From positions 186,001 through 250,000 of the forward strand of contig CANQCK010000001.1 in assembly GCA_947589185.1 (NCBI GenBank): a stretch of DNA of 64,000 bases. Reading direction: 5' to 3'. The position numbers and the translations under genes were made by a program. Shown here piece after piece: positions 1 through 8,286 of this stretch. The notes beneath the pieces were generated by a model. It ran no database searches. It was not told the DNA's origin and saw only the letters and a list, made by a program, of their open reading frames with translations. The DNA comes from an uncultured Clostridia bacterium. GTDB taxonomy: Bacteria; Bacillota; Clostridia; Oscillospirales; Ruminococcaceae. Each line of letters starts with the position of its first letter. The stretch's first letter is position 1.

Positions 1-514
1 CCTCTGAATAAGACTTTTCGTGTTCTTCCTTATCTGTGCTGAGAACCCCGCCGAATTCTACCTTTACGTTCTTTGAGAAAAGGTCAAAAATCAATTTTGG
101 CAGAGCATTCTCAACTCCGGCTTTCTGCAAAAGACTAAAACCGCCCGATTTAAGATTAATATTAAGCACGCTGTTATTATCGTCATATGTAACATCTGCA
201 CTGTCAAAAAAACCGTTTACTACTGAAAAGCTGTCTTTTAAAAATTTTATTAGTTCACAAAAATATTCAGCACTGAACATATCAGGCGTATATTTTATTC
301 CCAAAGTAACTCCTGATATTTGAAGAGCATTTTTCAGATCGTCCTCAAATATTTTAACTGTTTCATAGCTAATGAGCCTGTCAAATGCAGCAGTGATCTT
401 CATCACACTATTGTTACCAGACAAAGTCAACTTTATTATTCTGCCGTTTCTTAAATCATTAGGTATTATGTTTTGATATTCCTCAAAAAAATTGCCTATA
501 TAATGCTGTTCCAT
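1..514 (-). CDS. polC: DNA polymerase III PolC, N-terminal part (cut by window edge)
   Basis: The first 171 codons of a minus-strand gene run off the left edge. The protein begins MEQHYIGNFFEEYQ and continues with a mixed alpha/beta region resembling the N-terminal domain of the Gram-positive replicative polymerase PolC; no exonuclease or polymerase motif is inside the window. The identification rests mainly on position: in many Clostridia polC directly follows ispG and rseP, as here. An in-frame TAA lies two codons before this ATG, so translation cannot start further upstream in this frame. The nearest good ribosome binding site is about 32 bases upstream, separated by a hairpin (see the leader entry). 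What is seen is the open frame; the PolC name is inference from synteny and general resemblance. Confidence 0.8.
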   Translation of the reverse strand, partial: MEQHYIGNFFEEYQNIIPNDLRNGRIIKLTLSGNNSVMKITAAFDRLISYETVKIFEDDLKNALQISGVTLGIKYTPDMFSAEYFCELIKFLKDSFSVVNGFFDSADVTYDDNNSVLNINLKSGGFSLLQKAGVENALPKLIFDLFSKNVKVEFGGVLSTDKEEHEKSYSE

Positions 515-550
515 TTTTTATACAGCCTGAATTATTCAAGCCTGTCCTCC
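515..550 (-). promoter_or_regulatory. SD-hairpin-start leader of polC
   Basis: On the minus strand GGAGG (550-546) is followed after four bases by a hairpin (541-525, about 6 pairs including one G-U, small AT-rich loop) and then ten bases to the ATG at 514. The same order and spacing occur before ispG, dxr, gdpP, rnj and glgB. The 3' arm carries AGG about 12 bases from the ATG. Regulatory meaning is inference. Confidence 0.5.
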
Positions 551-588
551 GTTTCTGTGCTTAAAAATACGCACTTATTTATAAGCTG

Positions 589-1629
589 TCACAGCTTATC
601 TATTTCATTCAGCAATGCATCTAATGCTTTTGATTCATCGACCGTATAAAGCATTTCTCCCTTTTTAAACAGCACTGCTTTCCCGTCTCCGCCTGCTATT
701 CCTATATCTGCCTCACTTGCCTCGCCCGGACCGTTTACAACACATCCCATAACAGCAACTGTTATGTTCTTGTTTATGTTTTTAGTTCGCTCCTCAACCT
801 CTTTAGCTAAAGAAATCAAATCTATCTTGGTTCTTCCGCAGGTTGGACAAGCCACTATCTTTACACCGCTTCCCATACCAATAGCTTTCAAAATATCCTT
901 AGCAGCATACACTTCCTTAATTGGACTGTCAGTAAGAGATACTCTAATAGTCTCACCAATTCCGTCCAGCAGAAGCGAACCTATCCCAACAGCTGATTTT
1001 ATAAGCCCCAATCTCTCCGTTCCTGCTTCCGTAACTCCCAAATGCAGAGGATAGCTGCACTTCTTAGATAAAAGTCTGTAAGCTGATACCATTGTTTTAA
1101 CATCTGATGATTTAATTGAAATAACTATATCGTCAAAATCAACAGCTTCGAGCATCTTAGCATGATCAAGAGCACTTTTTACCAAAGCCTCCGGCGTGGG
1201 AGAGCCGTATTCAGCAAGCAGTTCCTTTTCCAATGAGCCTGAATTTACTCCGATTCTTATGGGGATTCCTCTCAACCGACAAGCATTGGCAACCGCCTTA
1301 ACATTTTCCATTCCGCCTATATTACCGGGATTTATCCTTATCTTGTCTACGCCAGCATATGCCGCTTCAATCGCCAGCTTATAATCAAAATGAATATCCG
1401 CAACCAAAGGCACTGATACTTCTTTCTTTATTGCCGGAATAAGCCTTACAGCATTCATATCAGGTATTGCCACACGGATTATCTCACAGCCTGCTTTCTC
1501 CAGCTCAACAGCCTGAGCAACACTGCCATTTATATCCTCCGCAGGAACATTAAGCATAGATTGTATATATATTTTCTTACCGTCAAGGCAAAGTTTACCA
1601 ACCATAACTGGTTTGCATTTTCTATTCAT
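589..1629 (-). CDS. ispG: 4-hydroxy-3-methylbut-2-en-1-yl diphosphate synthase (flavodoxin/ferredoxin)
   Basis: Converts MEcPP to HMBPP in the MEP isoprenoid pathway, using a 4Fe-4S cluster. The 346-residue protein has the TIM-barrel part (MLNVPAEDI..., ADIHFDYKLA, RINPGNIG) and the C-terminal cluster domain with Cys261 and Cys264 in CPTCGRT, Cys296 in MGCVVNGPGE and the adjacent glutamate, which are the four expected cluster ligands. Length is normal for the short bacterial form. It lies between rseP and polC and shares the MEP pathway with dxr two genes upstream and ispE at 44.6 kb. The start follows a hairpin-containing leader rather than a closely spaced ribosome binding site. Confidence 0.96.
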   Translation of the reverse strand: MNRKCKPVMVGKLCLDGKKIYIQSMLNVPAEDINGSVAQAVELEKAGCEIIRVAIPDMNAVRLIPAIKKEVSVPLVADIHFDYKLAIEAAYAGVDKIRINPGNIGGMENVKAVANACRLRGIPIRIGVNSGSLEKELLAEYGSPTPEALVKSALDHAKMLEAVDFDDIVISIKSSDVKTMVSAYRLLSKKCSYPLHLGVTEAGTERLGLIKSAVGIGSLLLDGIGETIRVSLTDSPIKEVYAAKDILKAIGMGSGVKIVACPTCGRTKIDLISLAKEVEERTKNINKNITVAVMGCVVNGPGEASEADIGIAGGDGKAVLFKKGEMLYTVDESKALDALLNEIDKL

Positions 1630-1667
1630 AACCGAAATATGCTCTAAAATTTAATGAGCAATCCTCC
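1630..1667 (-). promoter_or_regulatory. SD-hairpin-start leader of ispG
   Basis: Minus strand: GGAGG (1667-1663), two bases, hairpin TGCTC/GAGCA (1660-1656 with 1644-1640, 11-base AU-rich loop), then ten bases to the ATG at 1629. The CTC of the 5' arm can pair either with the GAG in the Shine-Dalgarno or with the downstream GAGC. Seen directly; a switching role is inference. Confidence 0.5.
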
Positions 1668-1687
1668 TTTTATATCATCCACAACTA

Positions 1688-2749
1688 TCAGCTAATAAGC
1701 TTTATAACGTCGTTAAAGGTCACATAAAGCATAAGCACCATCAAAAGTGCAAGACCAATAAAATGCACAACGCCTTCCTTTTCAGGACTTACAGGCTTTT
1801 TTCTTATTCCCTCAACTATTAAAAATATGAGCCGTCCGCCGTCTAAAGCAGGAAGAGGAAGCAGATTGAATATTCCCACGTTTATTGAGATCAATGCCGC
1901 CATAGAAAAAAGATTTTGAAATAGCTCAAGCCAGTTGACGCCTGATTCTGTAGTTCCATTTGATACTACGTCGCTTATTGCAGAAACTATCCCGACAGGT
2001 CCTGATAAATCATTTATTTTGTACTGTCCTGTTAAAAGGTCACCCAGAGAAACCCAGATAAGTCTGGCATATGAAACGCTCTTTCTCCAAGATTGAGATA
2101 TAATGCTTTTAAAACCCCCCTCTATAGGTTCGACTTTAAAATCTATATGCAGACTGCTTGTGCTTTTGTCCTTATCAGGCTTAGACATAGTAAACTCTAT
2201 ATCTTTAAGATTTTTCTTCACACCGTCTCTTATAACTGTCATATCGAATACTCCGTCCTTATCAGACTGAAGCTGATACACAAAATCCGTGTCGGTAAAA
2301 ATATGCATACCGTTTACACTAACAACTTTGTCCCCTATCTGAAGTCCGCTTTTCTGAGATGCGGCGTTTTCCTCAAACCAAGAAATAGTTGTGCTTGCAT
2401 AAGTATCTGTCATAGAAGTCATTATCACAATAAATATGAAGCCTAAAATAAGATTCATCAATGCACCTGCAACGACGATTATTATTCTTTTTATGACGCT
2501 CTTTCTGCAGAAGGCTCTGTCATCATCACTGGACTGATCCTCTCCTTCCATTGAACAATATCCGCCGATGGGGAGAAGTCTTAAAGAATATTTAGTCTCA
2601 CCGTACTGCTTAGATAAGAGTTTAGGCCCCATACCTACTGCGAATTCGTTGACCCTTACTCCGCTTTTCTTTGCGGCAATAAAATGCCCAAACTCGTGTA
2701 CTATGATTATTATTCCAAATACCAATATTGCGATTATTATACTAACCAT
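1688..2749 (-). CDS. rseP: RIP metalloprotease RseP / site-2 protease
   Basis: Membrane-embedded zinc protease of the S2P family, which cuts transmembrane segments of regulators such as anti-sigma factors or cleared signal peptides. Zinc site HEFGH lies at residues 18-22 inside the first membrane helix; a PDZ domain fills roughly residues 125-210; the second conserved motif NLLPLPALDGGRL, with the third zinc ligand Asp303, lies near the C-terminus between the last helices. The 353-residue length is normal. The ribosome binding site GAGAGG stands before the ATG. It is encoded between dxr and ispG, the usual Clostridium-class order; 59 bases to ispG suggest one transcript. The natural substrate cannot be told from sequence. 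Confidence 0.95.
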   Translation of the reverse strand: MVSIIIAILVFGIIIIVHEFGHFIAAKKSGVRVNEFAVGMGPKLLSKQYGETKYSLRLLPIGGYCSMEGEDQSSDDDRAFCRKSVIKRIIIVVAGALMNLILGFIFIVIMTSMTDTYASTTISWFEENAASQKSGLQIGDKVVSVNGMHIFTDTDFVYQLQSDKDGVFDMTVIRDGVKKNLKDIEFTMSKPDKDKSTSSLHIDFKVEPIEGGFKSIISQSWRKSVSYARLIWVSLGDLLTGQYKINDLSGPVGIVSAISDVVSNGTTESGVNWLELFQNLFSMAALISINVGIFNLLPLPALDGGRLIFLIVEGIRKKPVSPEKEGVVHFIGLALLMVLMLYVTFNDVIKLIS

Positions 2750-2781
2750 TTGAACCTCTCATTCAATTTGATTTCAATAAG

Positions 2782-3921
2782 TTAAATCCTGCTCAGAACA
2801 AATTCCCTTGCGGCTTTGTCAGCCGTTAAAACATCATCAATACAAGTTATCTTTGTTGGCTTAATGCTTTCGAGAGCAGACTGTACAAGTTCGCCGATTT
2901 GAAGAAATGAAATTCTGTTATTAAGAAACAGAGAAACTGCCTGCTCGTTTGCACCGTTTACAACTGCAGGCATTGAACCTCCTATAGCTATAGCCTTTAT
3001 ACAAGCTCTAAGACAATCGAAGGTCTCAAAATCGGGCTTTGCAAAAGAGAGAGTTCCGTAATCGGTAAGCGAAAGCGTTTTTTCTTTACAATAAATTCTT
3101 TTTGGGTATAACAGTGCATACTGAATGGGAAGTCTCATATCGGGTACTCCCATCTGTGCTATAACCGAGCCGTCTTTGTATTCAACAGCTGAATGTATAA
3201 CGCTCTCTCTGTGAACAACTATCTCTATCTGCTCGGGCTTTAGGTCAAACAGCCACATAGCTTCAATGAATTCAAGTCCTTTGTTCATAAGTGTAGCAGA
3301 ATCAATGGTTATTTTATTTCCCATCGACCAGTTAGGATGATTTAATGCCTGTTCAACGCTTACATTTTCAAGCTCGCTCTTCTTTTTTCCAAAGAAAGGT
3401 CCGCCTGAGGCTGTAAGTATTATCTTGTTTATCTCATTCATTTCATTTCCCTGAAGGCACTGAAATATCGCTGAATGTTCGCTGTCAACAGGGAGTATTT
3501 TAACTCTCTTATCATTAGCTTTGTCAATAACCAGCTTACCGCCGGTTACTAAAGTCTCTTTATTTGCCAGAGCAATATCAACACCCTTTTCAATTGCCGC
3601 AAGTGTAGGTTTAAGCCCTACCATTCCCACAACCGAATTGAGCATTATGTCAACTCCGTCAAGTACTGCGATTTCACAAAGACCTTCCATTCCGCAAAGG
3701 ACTTTAACATCTGTTCCCTTGAAATTTTCTTTCAGCTCTTTGTATTTATCATTGTCATAGATACAAACATAGTCAGCACTAAATTCCTTTGCCTGCTCAG
3801 TCAAAAGCGATACGTTGCTTTTTGCCGCAAGAGCTATTATTTTAATTTTATGCAGCTTGGCAATATCTAATGCCTGAGTCCCTATTGAACCCGTTGAACC
3901 TAAAACTGATATAGTTTTCAT
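2782..3921 (-). CDS. dxr: 1-deoxy-D-xylulose 5-phosphate reductoisomerase
   Basis: Second step of the MEP pathway: DXP to MEP with NADPH. The N-terminal nucleotide-binding motif GSTGSIG is at residues 8-14; ALANKETLV follows around 117-125; the metal and substrate residues are in PVDSEHSAI (Asp146, Glu148), with the HPNWSMG and MNKGLE motifs beyond. 379 residues is standard. It sits between cdsA and rseP. The ATG at 3921 is fixed by homology because the Rossmann motif follows at once, yet its Shine-Dalgarno is about 30 bases upstream across a small hairpin. Confidence 0.96.
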   Translation of the reverse strand: MKTISVLGSTGSIGTQALDIAKLHKIKIIALAAKSNVSLLTEQAKEFSADYVCIYDNDKYKELKENFKGTDVKVLCGMEGLCEIAVLDGVDIMLNSVVGMVGLKPTLAAIEKGVDIALANKETLVTGGKLVIDKANDKRVKILPVDSEHSAIFQCLQGNEMNEINKIILTASGGPFFGKKKSELENVSVEQALNHPNWSMGNKITIDSATLMNKGLEFIEAMWLFDLKPEQIEIVVHRESVIHSAVEYKDGSVIAQMGVPDMRLPIQYALLYPKRIYCKEKTLSLTDYGTLSFAKPDFETFDCLRACIKAIAIGGSMPAVVNGANEQAVSLFLNNRISFLQIGELVQSALESIKPTKITCIDDVLTADKAAREFVLSRI

Positions 3922-3955
3922 TACTTTTCGTTTTGCTCTTACAGAGCTTGCCTCC
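3922..3955 (-). promoter_or_regulatory. SD-hairpin-start leader of dxr
   Basis: Minus strand: GGAGG (3955-3951), three bases, hairpin GCTCT-gta-AGAGC (3947-3935), then 13 bases to the ATG at 3921. No alternative in-frame start codon lies closer to the GGAGG. The 5' arm CUC could instead pair with the GAG of the Shine-Dalgarno. Confidence 0.55.
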
Positions 3956-3994
3956 TAATTTTATTAAAACTTAATTTCCCGCAATCCTTAACTT

Positions 3995-4027
3995 AATAGG
4001 GGTAAGCCTTTACCGCTTGCCCCTATT
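3995..4027 (-). other. Inverted repeat in the cdsA-dxr gap
   Basis: Arms of 12 bases (3995-4006 and 4016-4027, one mismatch; 13 including the inner C-G) around a seven-base loop begin six bases after the cdsA stop. No U-run follows on the minus strand, so it is more likely an RNA processing or stabilising hairpin than a terminator. Confidence 0.5.
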
Positions 4028-4033
4028 GATCTT

Positions 4034-4861
4034 CTATTTTAAAATATTAAATATACCCAGTGCAATCGTCATAAACGGAGCTACAAACAATACGCTGTCA
4101 AACCTGTCCATAACGCCGCCGTGACCGGGCATTATATTGCCGTAATCTTTAATTCCTGTCTGCCGCTTTATAAGAGACGCAGATAAATCACCCAGAAGTC
4201 CCATAAATGCACATATCATTCCAAGAACGAACAGAATAATATAGTTTACATCTATAACCGTCGATGCAACTTTTAAATATCCAAAGCCAAGAATTACAAA
4301 TATTATTCCGTTTGTAACAACACCGCCAATTAAACCTTCAACAGTTTTTTTTGGACTAATATTCGGGCATAGCTTGTGCTTACCGAAAAATGTACCCGCA
4401 AAATACGCACCGCTGTCAGCAAGCCAAGCGCCGCAAAGAGTTAGTACAACATAAAACAATCCGTTCTTACCGCCTGTTCTGTTCAAATACAAAAGCGTTG
4501 ACATTGATACAGACACAAATGCCGTTATAAAGATCATAAATGCCAGCTTTTCAAATTTCATTGTCTTATAATAACCGAGAAACGATAAAAACATCAAAAG
4601 CAAAAATACGGCGGAAATGTAATACATTATACTGTCGCTAAGCCTTAAAAGATAATTTGAAAACGGAACAGCCAATGCAAAAACATAGCATACAGTCTGA
4701 GTTACCTTGAATTTCAAGCAGTCCTCCGCTCTGAAAAGCTCAAACAGTGCAATTTCAATAAGAGCTGCTACTGCAATATTAATTACTATTGTATTGTGAA
4801 AACAAAGCACAACCACCGCAATAACAATTGCCGCAGCGGCAGAAATTATTCTTGTAACCAT
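4034..4861 (-). CDS. cdsA: Phosphatidate cytidylyltransferase (CDP-diglyceride synthase)
   Basis: Makes CDP-diacylglycerol from CTP and phosphatidate at the membrane, the branch point for phospholipid synthesis. The 275-residue protein is strongly hydrophobic with about eight membrane segments; the family signature near the C-terminus is complete: SASLIKRQTGIKDYGN followed by PGHGGVMDRFDS. The conserved DSGAYFAG segment, with its metal-binding Asp, precedes it. It lies between uppS and dxr as in most Firmicutes. The ribosome binding site is only moderate (AGGGGC about a dozen bases before the ATG). Confidence 0.95.
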   Translation of the reverse strand: MVTRIISAAAAIVIAVVVLCFHNTIVINIAVAALIEIALFELFRAEDCLKFKVTQTVCYVFALAVPFSNYLLRLSDSIMYYISAVFLLLMFLSFLGYYKTMKFEKLAFMIFITAFVSVSMSTLLYLNRTGGKNGLFYVVLTLCGAWLADSGAYFAGTFFGKHKLCPNISPKKTVEGLIGGVVTNGIIFVILGFGYLKVASTVIDVNYIILFVLGMICAFMGLLGDLSASLIKRQTGIKDYGNIMPGHGGVMDRFDSVLFVAPFMTIALGIFNILK

Positions 4862-4939
4862 ATTTTTGATATGCCCCTATTCCTCTTGTTTAATATTCAT
4901 TTGCCTACAATTTACAGTCATTAATCTCAGTTATACAGA

Positions 4940-5674
4940 CTAAACTCCTCCAAATCTTCTGTTACGCTCACTGAACGATTTTATGGCATCTTCCAAGTCC
5001 TTTTCCTTAAAATCCGGCCACAGAATATCAGTAAAATAATACTCCGCATATGCAGACTGCCATATAAGAAAATTTGAAAGTCTCATTTCTCCGCTTGGTC
5101 TTATAATCAAATCAACCGGCGGAATTTCCTTAGTATCGAGATTCTCTTCAATGAGACGCTCGTCAATATCGTCTACTTGAAGCTCGTTGTTTTTTACTTT
5201 TCTTGCAATTTCCCTGACGCTATGACAAATCTCACTCTGACCTCCGTAATTTACAGCCAGTATTACTGTCATTGATTTAAAGTCCTTTGATATTTCCTCA
5301 GCGTGCTTCATTTTTTTTTGCAAATTTTCAGAAAGTGCAGACCTGTCTCCGATAAATATAAGCCTTATATTTTCCTTTTCGAATGACGATACATCATCGA
5401 GGTAATCCTCAAACAGCTTCATAATAGCGTTGACCTCGTCCTTCGGACGTTTCCAGTTTTCGGTGGAAAACGCATAGAAGGTCATAAACTCAACGCCCAT
5501 AGCCTTGCCTGCAAGAGCAATTTTCTTAAAGGTCTTTGCCCCCTCGCGATGTCCGAACTTTCTCGGCAGAAGACGCTTTTTTGCCCATCTGCCGTTTCCG
5601 TCCATTATAACGCCTATATGCTTTGGAACTAAAATTTCTTTTGTATCTTCACGCTTTTTACTGTTTACTGCCAC
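4940..5674 (-). CDS. uppS: Isoprenyl transferase (undecaprenyl diphosphate synthase)
   Basis: Builds the C55 lipid carrier for peptidoglycan and wall polymer synthesis by cis-addition of isopentenyl diphosphate units. Residues HIGVIMDGNGRWAKKR contain the catalytic Asp25; the FSTENWKRP motif and the C-terminal IRPSGEMRLSNFLIWQ with AEYYF and WPDF are all present. 244 residues is normal. The start is GTG at 5674, ten bases after GGAGG. It is a product-end enzyme for the MEP genes dxr, ispG and ispE also found here. Confidence 0.96.
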   Translation of the reverse strand: MAVNSKKREDTKEILVPKHIGVIMDGNGRWAKKRLLPRKFGHREGAKTFKKIALAGKAMGVEFMTFYAFSTENWKRPKDEVNAIMKLFEDYLDDVSSFEKENIRLIFIGDRSALSENLQKKMKHAEEISKDFKSMTVILAVNYGGQSEICHSVREIARKVKNNELQVDDIDERLIEENLDTKEIPPVDLIIRPSGEMRLSNFLIWQSAYAEYYFTDILWPDFKEKDLEDAIKSFSERNRRFGGV

Positions 5675-5710
5675 GCACTGAAACCTCCGATAAAGACATA
5701 ACGTTGCTTA

Positions 5711-6265
5711 TTAGATAGACAATACTTCCTTTTCCTTTTCTGCAACTATTTCATCAATATTCTTGGTGAATTTGTCTGTCAGTTTCTGAGTCTTATCCTC
5801 ACCGTTTTTCAGATCGTCCTCAGTAAGCTCTGAATTTTTCTTCATAGACTTTAATTTCTCATTAGCGTCACGGCGTGCAGAACGTATAGCTACCTTTGCT
5901 TCCTCTCCGTACTTTTTCAGATTCTTAACGATTTCCTTTCTTCTGTCCTCGGTAAGCTGCGGAAACGTAAGTCTGATAACATTACCGTCATTTGCAGGAT
6001 TGATTCCAATATCCGATGCCTGAATAGCCTTTTCAATATCCTTGATTAGACTCTTGTCCCACGGCTGTATAACCAAAACTCTTGCCTCTGAAACCGAAAC
6101 GGCTGCCATCTGATTTATAGGCGTTGGTGTTCCGTAATAATCTACCAGAACCTTATCCAGCACAGACGGATTTGCCCTGCCTGCTCTGATTGACGCAAAT
6201 TCGTTCTTTAGACTGTTAATTGTCTTGTTCATCTTCTCCTCTGCTCTATTAAGTACCTCTTTCAT
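5711..6265 (-). CDS. frr: Ribosome recycling factor
   Basis: Splits post-termination ribosomes together with EF-G. The protein of 184 residues has the expected tRNA-like fold sequence: the N-terminal helix with FASIRAGRANPSVLDKV, the PINQMAAVSV strand region and the C-terminal three-helix bundle with DRRKEIVKNLKKYGEEAKVAIR. The ribosome binding site AAAGGAGA precedes the ATG. It is located 29 bases after pyrH, the near-universal neighbour, so cotranscription is likely. Confidence 0.97.
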   Translation of the reverse strand: MKEVLNRAEEKMNKTINSLKNEFASIRAGRANPSVLDKVLVDYYGTPTPINQMAAVSVSEARVLVIQPWDKSLIKDIEKAIQASDIGINPANDGNVIRLTFPQLTEDRRKEIVKNLKKYGEEAKVAIRSARRDANEKLKSMKKNSELTEDDLKNGEDKTQKLTDKFTKNIDEIVAEKEKEVLSI

Positions 6266-6294
6266 AATAATTCTCCTTTACTTTTTATTAAGTA

Positions 6295-7008
6295 TTAAAT
6301 ATTGTTAATTACCTTTGTTCCGACCGGCTCGCCCATACAAGCTCTGTATATATTTTCAGGGTCAGCCAGATCAAATACATATATCGGTATGTTGTTATCC
6401 TTGCACATTGCCGCCGCTGTTGAATCCATAACCTGCAAGCCTTTTGACAGTATTTCATTGAAAGAAAGCTCGTCATATTTTACAGCGTCTTTGTATTTGT
6501 GAGGGTCTTTATCATATACTCCGTCAACCATAGTAGCCTTAAAAATTATGTCGGCTTCAATCTCCGCCGCCCTGAGAGCCGCTGCTGTATCAGTTGAGAA
6601 AAACGGATTTCCCGTTCCGCAGCCGAATATAACCACTCTGCCCTTTTCAAAATGACGCATTGCCCGGTTTCTTATATAAGGCTCTGCAACTGCAGGCATT
6701 GATATTGCCGTCTGTACCCTGACCTGCAAACCGCAGTTTTCCAAGCCGTCAGCAACTGCCAGTGCGTTCATTGCCGTAGCCAACATACCAATATGATCAG
6801 CTCTCGTCCTGTCCATAGCTCCGCTTGAACGCCCTCTCCAGAAATTACCTCCGCCGACTACTATTCCGACCTCAACTCCTGCATCGACGCATTTTTTTAT
6901 CGACTTGCCGAAAGAGTTTATAACATCATAACTCAAGCCCATTTGCTTATCGCCTGCTAAAGCTTCGCCGCTAAGCTTCAAAAGTATCCTGTTATACTTC
7001 GGTTTCAC
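6295..7008 (-). CDS. pyrH: Uridylate kinase (UMP kinase)
   Basis: Phosphorylates UMP to UDP with ATP; amino acid kinase fold. Visible motifs: [12 protein letters not shown] at the N-terminus, GGGNFWRG for phosphate binding, and the [16 protein letters not shown] loop. 237 residues is standard for bacterial PyrH. Translation starts at GTG (7008), with GGGTG upstream. It is the first gene of the pyrH-frr-uppS-cdsA-dxr-rseP-ispG-polC string. Confidence 0.96.
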   Translation of the reverse strand: MKPKYNRILLKLSGEALAGDKQMGLSYDVINSFGKSIKKCVDAGVEVGIVVGGGNFWRGRSSGAMDRTRADHIGMLATAMNALAVADGLENCGLQVRVQTAISMPAVAEPYIRNRAMRHFEKGRVVIFGCGTGNPFFSTDTAAALRAAEIEADIIFKATMVDGVYDKDPHKYKDAVKYDELSFNEILSKGLQVMDSTAAAMCKDNNIPIYVFDLADPENIYRACMGEPVGTKVINNI

Positions 7009-7078
7009 TACAACACACCCTTTATTCTATATTGCTATTTAACAGTATACCATAAAGAACCTAAAATGTAAATAAAAA

Positions 7079-7113
7079 AATACCGGCGAGCCGCCGGTGG
7101 CTCTGCCGCCTTT
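7079..7113. repeat. Remnant of the palindromic GGCGG intergenic repeat
   Basis: The core GAGCCGCCGGTGGCTC followed by TGCCGCCTTTGAAAAA matches the core of the dispersed repeats described at 21.3 kb and the end of trpE (35.14 kb). It lies between the pyrH promoter region and the HTH gene. Confidence 0.6.
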
Positions 7114-7168
7114 GAAAAAATAAATGTGATAATATGTACAGCAGCAGTCTATACATAAAGTTTTCTGT

Positions 7169-7381
7169 TTACATATTATCTTCATCACTACCAAACAGAT
7201 AATTTGCGTCAACTTTATATAATTTTATCAGATCTTTAATTGTTTGAATATTAGGTTTTAGAAATCCATTCTCATATTTTGATATATTACTTCTAGATAT
7301 ATCCAATTCAAATGATACTTGCTCCTGAGTAAGTCCAGCCATTTTTCTTGCTTGTTTAAGTCTATTTGCAAATTGATCCAT
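7169..7381 (-). CDS. XRE/Cro-C1 family helix-turn-helix regulator
   Basis: Small DNA-binding repressor of the lambda-repressor fold. From MDQFANRLKQARKMAG onward it has the five-helix HTH core (LTQEQVSFELDISRSNISKYENG) and the C-terminal KVDANYLFG turn, 70 residues in all; there is no other domain. The ATG at 7381 is preferred over the one 10 codons upstream because AAGGGTG lies just before it. It is divergent from a second HTH gene, and two identical-type operators lie between them, so mutual repression is plausible. The targets beyond this locus are unknown. Confidence 0.85.
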   Translation of the reverse strand: MDQFANRLKQARKMAGLTQEQVSFELDISRSNISKYENGFLKPNIQTIKDLIKLYKVDANYLFGSDEDNM

Positions 7382-7406
7382 TATATCACACCCTTTTTTC
7401 AATTTT

Positions 7407-7530
7407 ATCATATTTTCACAAAAATGTCTGTTCTAATTTGGAACATTAGCTAATAGAATTTATTATTTTTCTATGCTAAAATAATAATGTTCTAAATTTG
7501 AACATTTTTTAATACAAAATGTGCTATGAT
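7407..7530. promoter_or_regulatory. Divergent promoters with two matching operators
   Basis: Two inverted repeats of the form TGTTC-N7-GAACA lie at 7429-7445 and 7488-7504 (the second extends to AATGTTC/GAACATT). The minus-strand -10 box TATGAT is at 7412-7407, with its -35 region inside the first operator. The plus-strand -10 TATGAT (7525-7530) has an upstream TGn extension, and its -35 region touches the second operator. Both HTH genes could therefore be repressed by either product. Confidence 0.7.
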
Positions 7531-7552
7531 AAAAATGGAGGTGAAAGTAATT

Positions 7553-7879
7553 ATGGATAATTTTGCAACAAGACTTAAAGAATTACGACTGCAATACAGA
7601 TTAACTCAAACACAATTAGCAGAGAGACTGGGAGTTTCAAAATCAACCATTTCATATTATGAGCTGTTAGAACGCACCCCATCACCTGATATATTAGTTA
7701 GGCTAGCTGAAATTTTCAATGTATCCCTAGATTACCTTATGGGGTTGAATAGGAAACAGATAATTGAGATTTCAAATCTTAATGAAGAAGATATAAAGCT
7801 AGTTAAAGATATAATTAATTCTTTGTCAAACAATAATGAAAATAAAAAGAAGCAAGAGAAAACAATCTCTTACTTCTAA
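7553..7879 (+). CDS. XRE/Cro-C1 family helix-turn-helix regulator with C-terminal tail
   Basis: A 108-residue protein: HTH core MDNFATRLKELRLQYRLTQTQLAERLGVSKSTISYYE, the FNVSLDYLMG turn, then a charged helix with acidic ILE/DIK segment that could serve for dimerisation. ATG at 7553 is chosen because GGAGGTG stands ten bases upstream and the longer frame would begin inside the -10 box. It resembles its divergent partner at 7169-7381 in the HTH only. Together they form a Cro/CI-like arrangement without any phage gene nearby. Confidence 0.85.
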   Translation: MDNFATRLKELRLQYRLTQTQLAERLGVSKSTISYYELLERTPSPDILVRLAEIFNVSLDYLMGLNRKQIIEISNLNEEDIKLVKDIINSLSNNNENKKKQEKTISYF

Positions 7880-7943
7880 TCTTTATCTCGGTTTTTCCGA
7901 TAGTATTGTGCATTGTAAATTGACCAATGTAATTATTCTGAAA

Positions 7944-7976
7944 GCTGTTGTGCAAAGTTAATTTTCAAAGGCGGCA
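7944..7976. repeat. Remnant of the GGCGG intergenic repeat
   Basis: GTTGTGCAAAGTTAATTTTC followed by AAAGGCGGC matches the left part of the repeats at 21.36 and 11.83 kb. It sits downstream of the HTH gene. Confidence 0.5.
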
Positions 7977-8006
7977 AAGAAGCCATCATCCCGTTAGTCA
8001 CCGTAA

Positions 8007-8264
8007 TTATACCGAGACGGTAATGCCACCCTCCCACAATTCTACTTCAGAAATGTCGATATCATCATCCCAGCCTACTGCACAGCCCCCGCATTCTACC
8101 TTGACGAGTTTAAAAAAATTTTCGTCTTTCAACTTATTATAATACGGAAACTGAGGCAGCAATTGCTTTGTATCATACTCTTTCACTACACCATTTTCAA
8201 AAGTAACCAACAGAGTCATATTCTTTATAGGAGTTACGTCAGTAATCCTTATGGATAATCCCAT
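8007..8264 (-). CDS. DUF2442 domain protein
   Basis: An 85-residue protein with the DUF2442 pattern: ITDVTPIKNMTLLVTFENG, then YDTKQLLPQFPYYNKL and the C-terminal DDDIDISEVELWEGG. Members usually stand next to DUF4160 proteins, exactly as here, and the pair has been proposed to act like a toxin-antitoxin or regulatory couple; no biochemical role is established to my knowledge. AAGGAGG lies before the ATG, 22 bases after the DUF4160 stop. It is the last gene of the oxidoreductase operon direction. Confidence 0.8.
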   Translation of the reverse strand: MGLSIRITDVTPIKNMTLLVTFENGVVKEYDTKQLLPQFPYYNKLKDENFFKLVKVECGGCAVGWDDDIDISEVELWEGGITVSV

Positions 8265-8286
8265 TTAACAGCCTCCTTACGTTATA

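Noticed and set aside
581..599. Near-perfect palindrome ATAAGCTG-tca-CAGCTTAT over the ispG stop codon
   Set aside because: No U-run follows and the loop is three bases, so it is a poor terminator; it is not repeated elsewhere and may be chance in an AT-rich context.
3995..4027. Rho-independent terminator after cdsA
   Set aside because: The hairpin is strong, but the minus-strand sequence after it is not U-rich, and dxr, rseP and ispG appear to belong to the same transcript.
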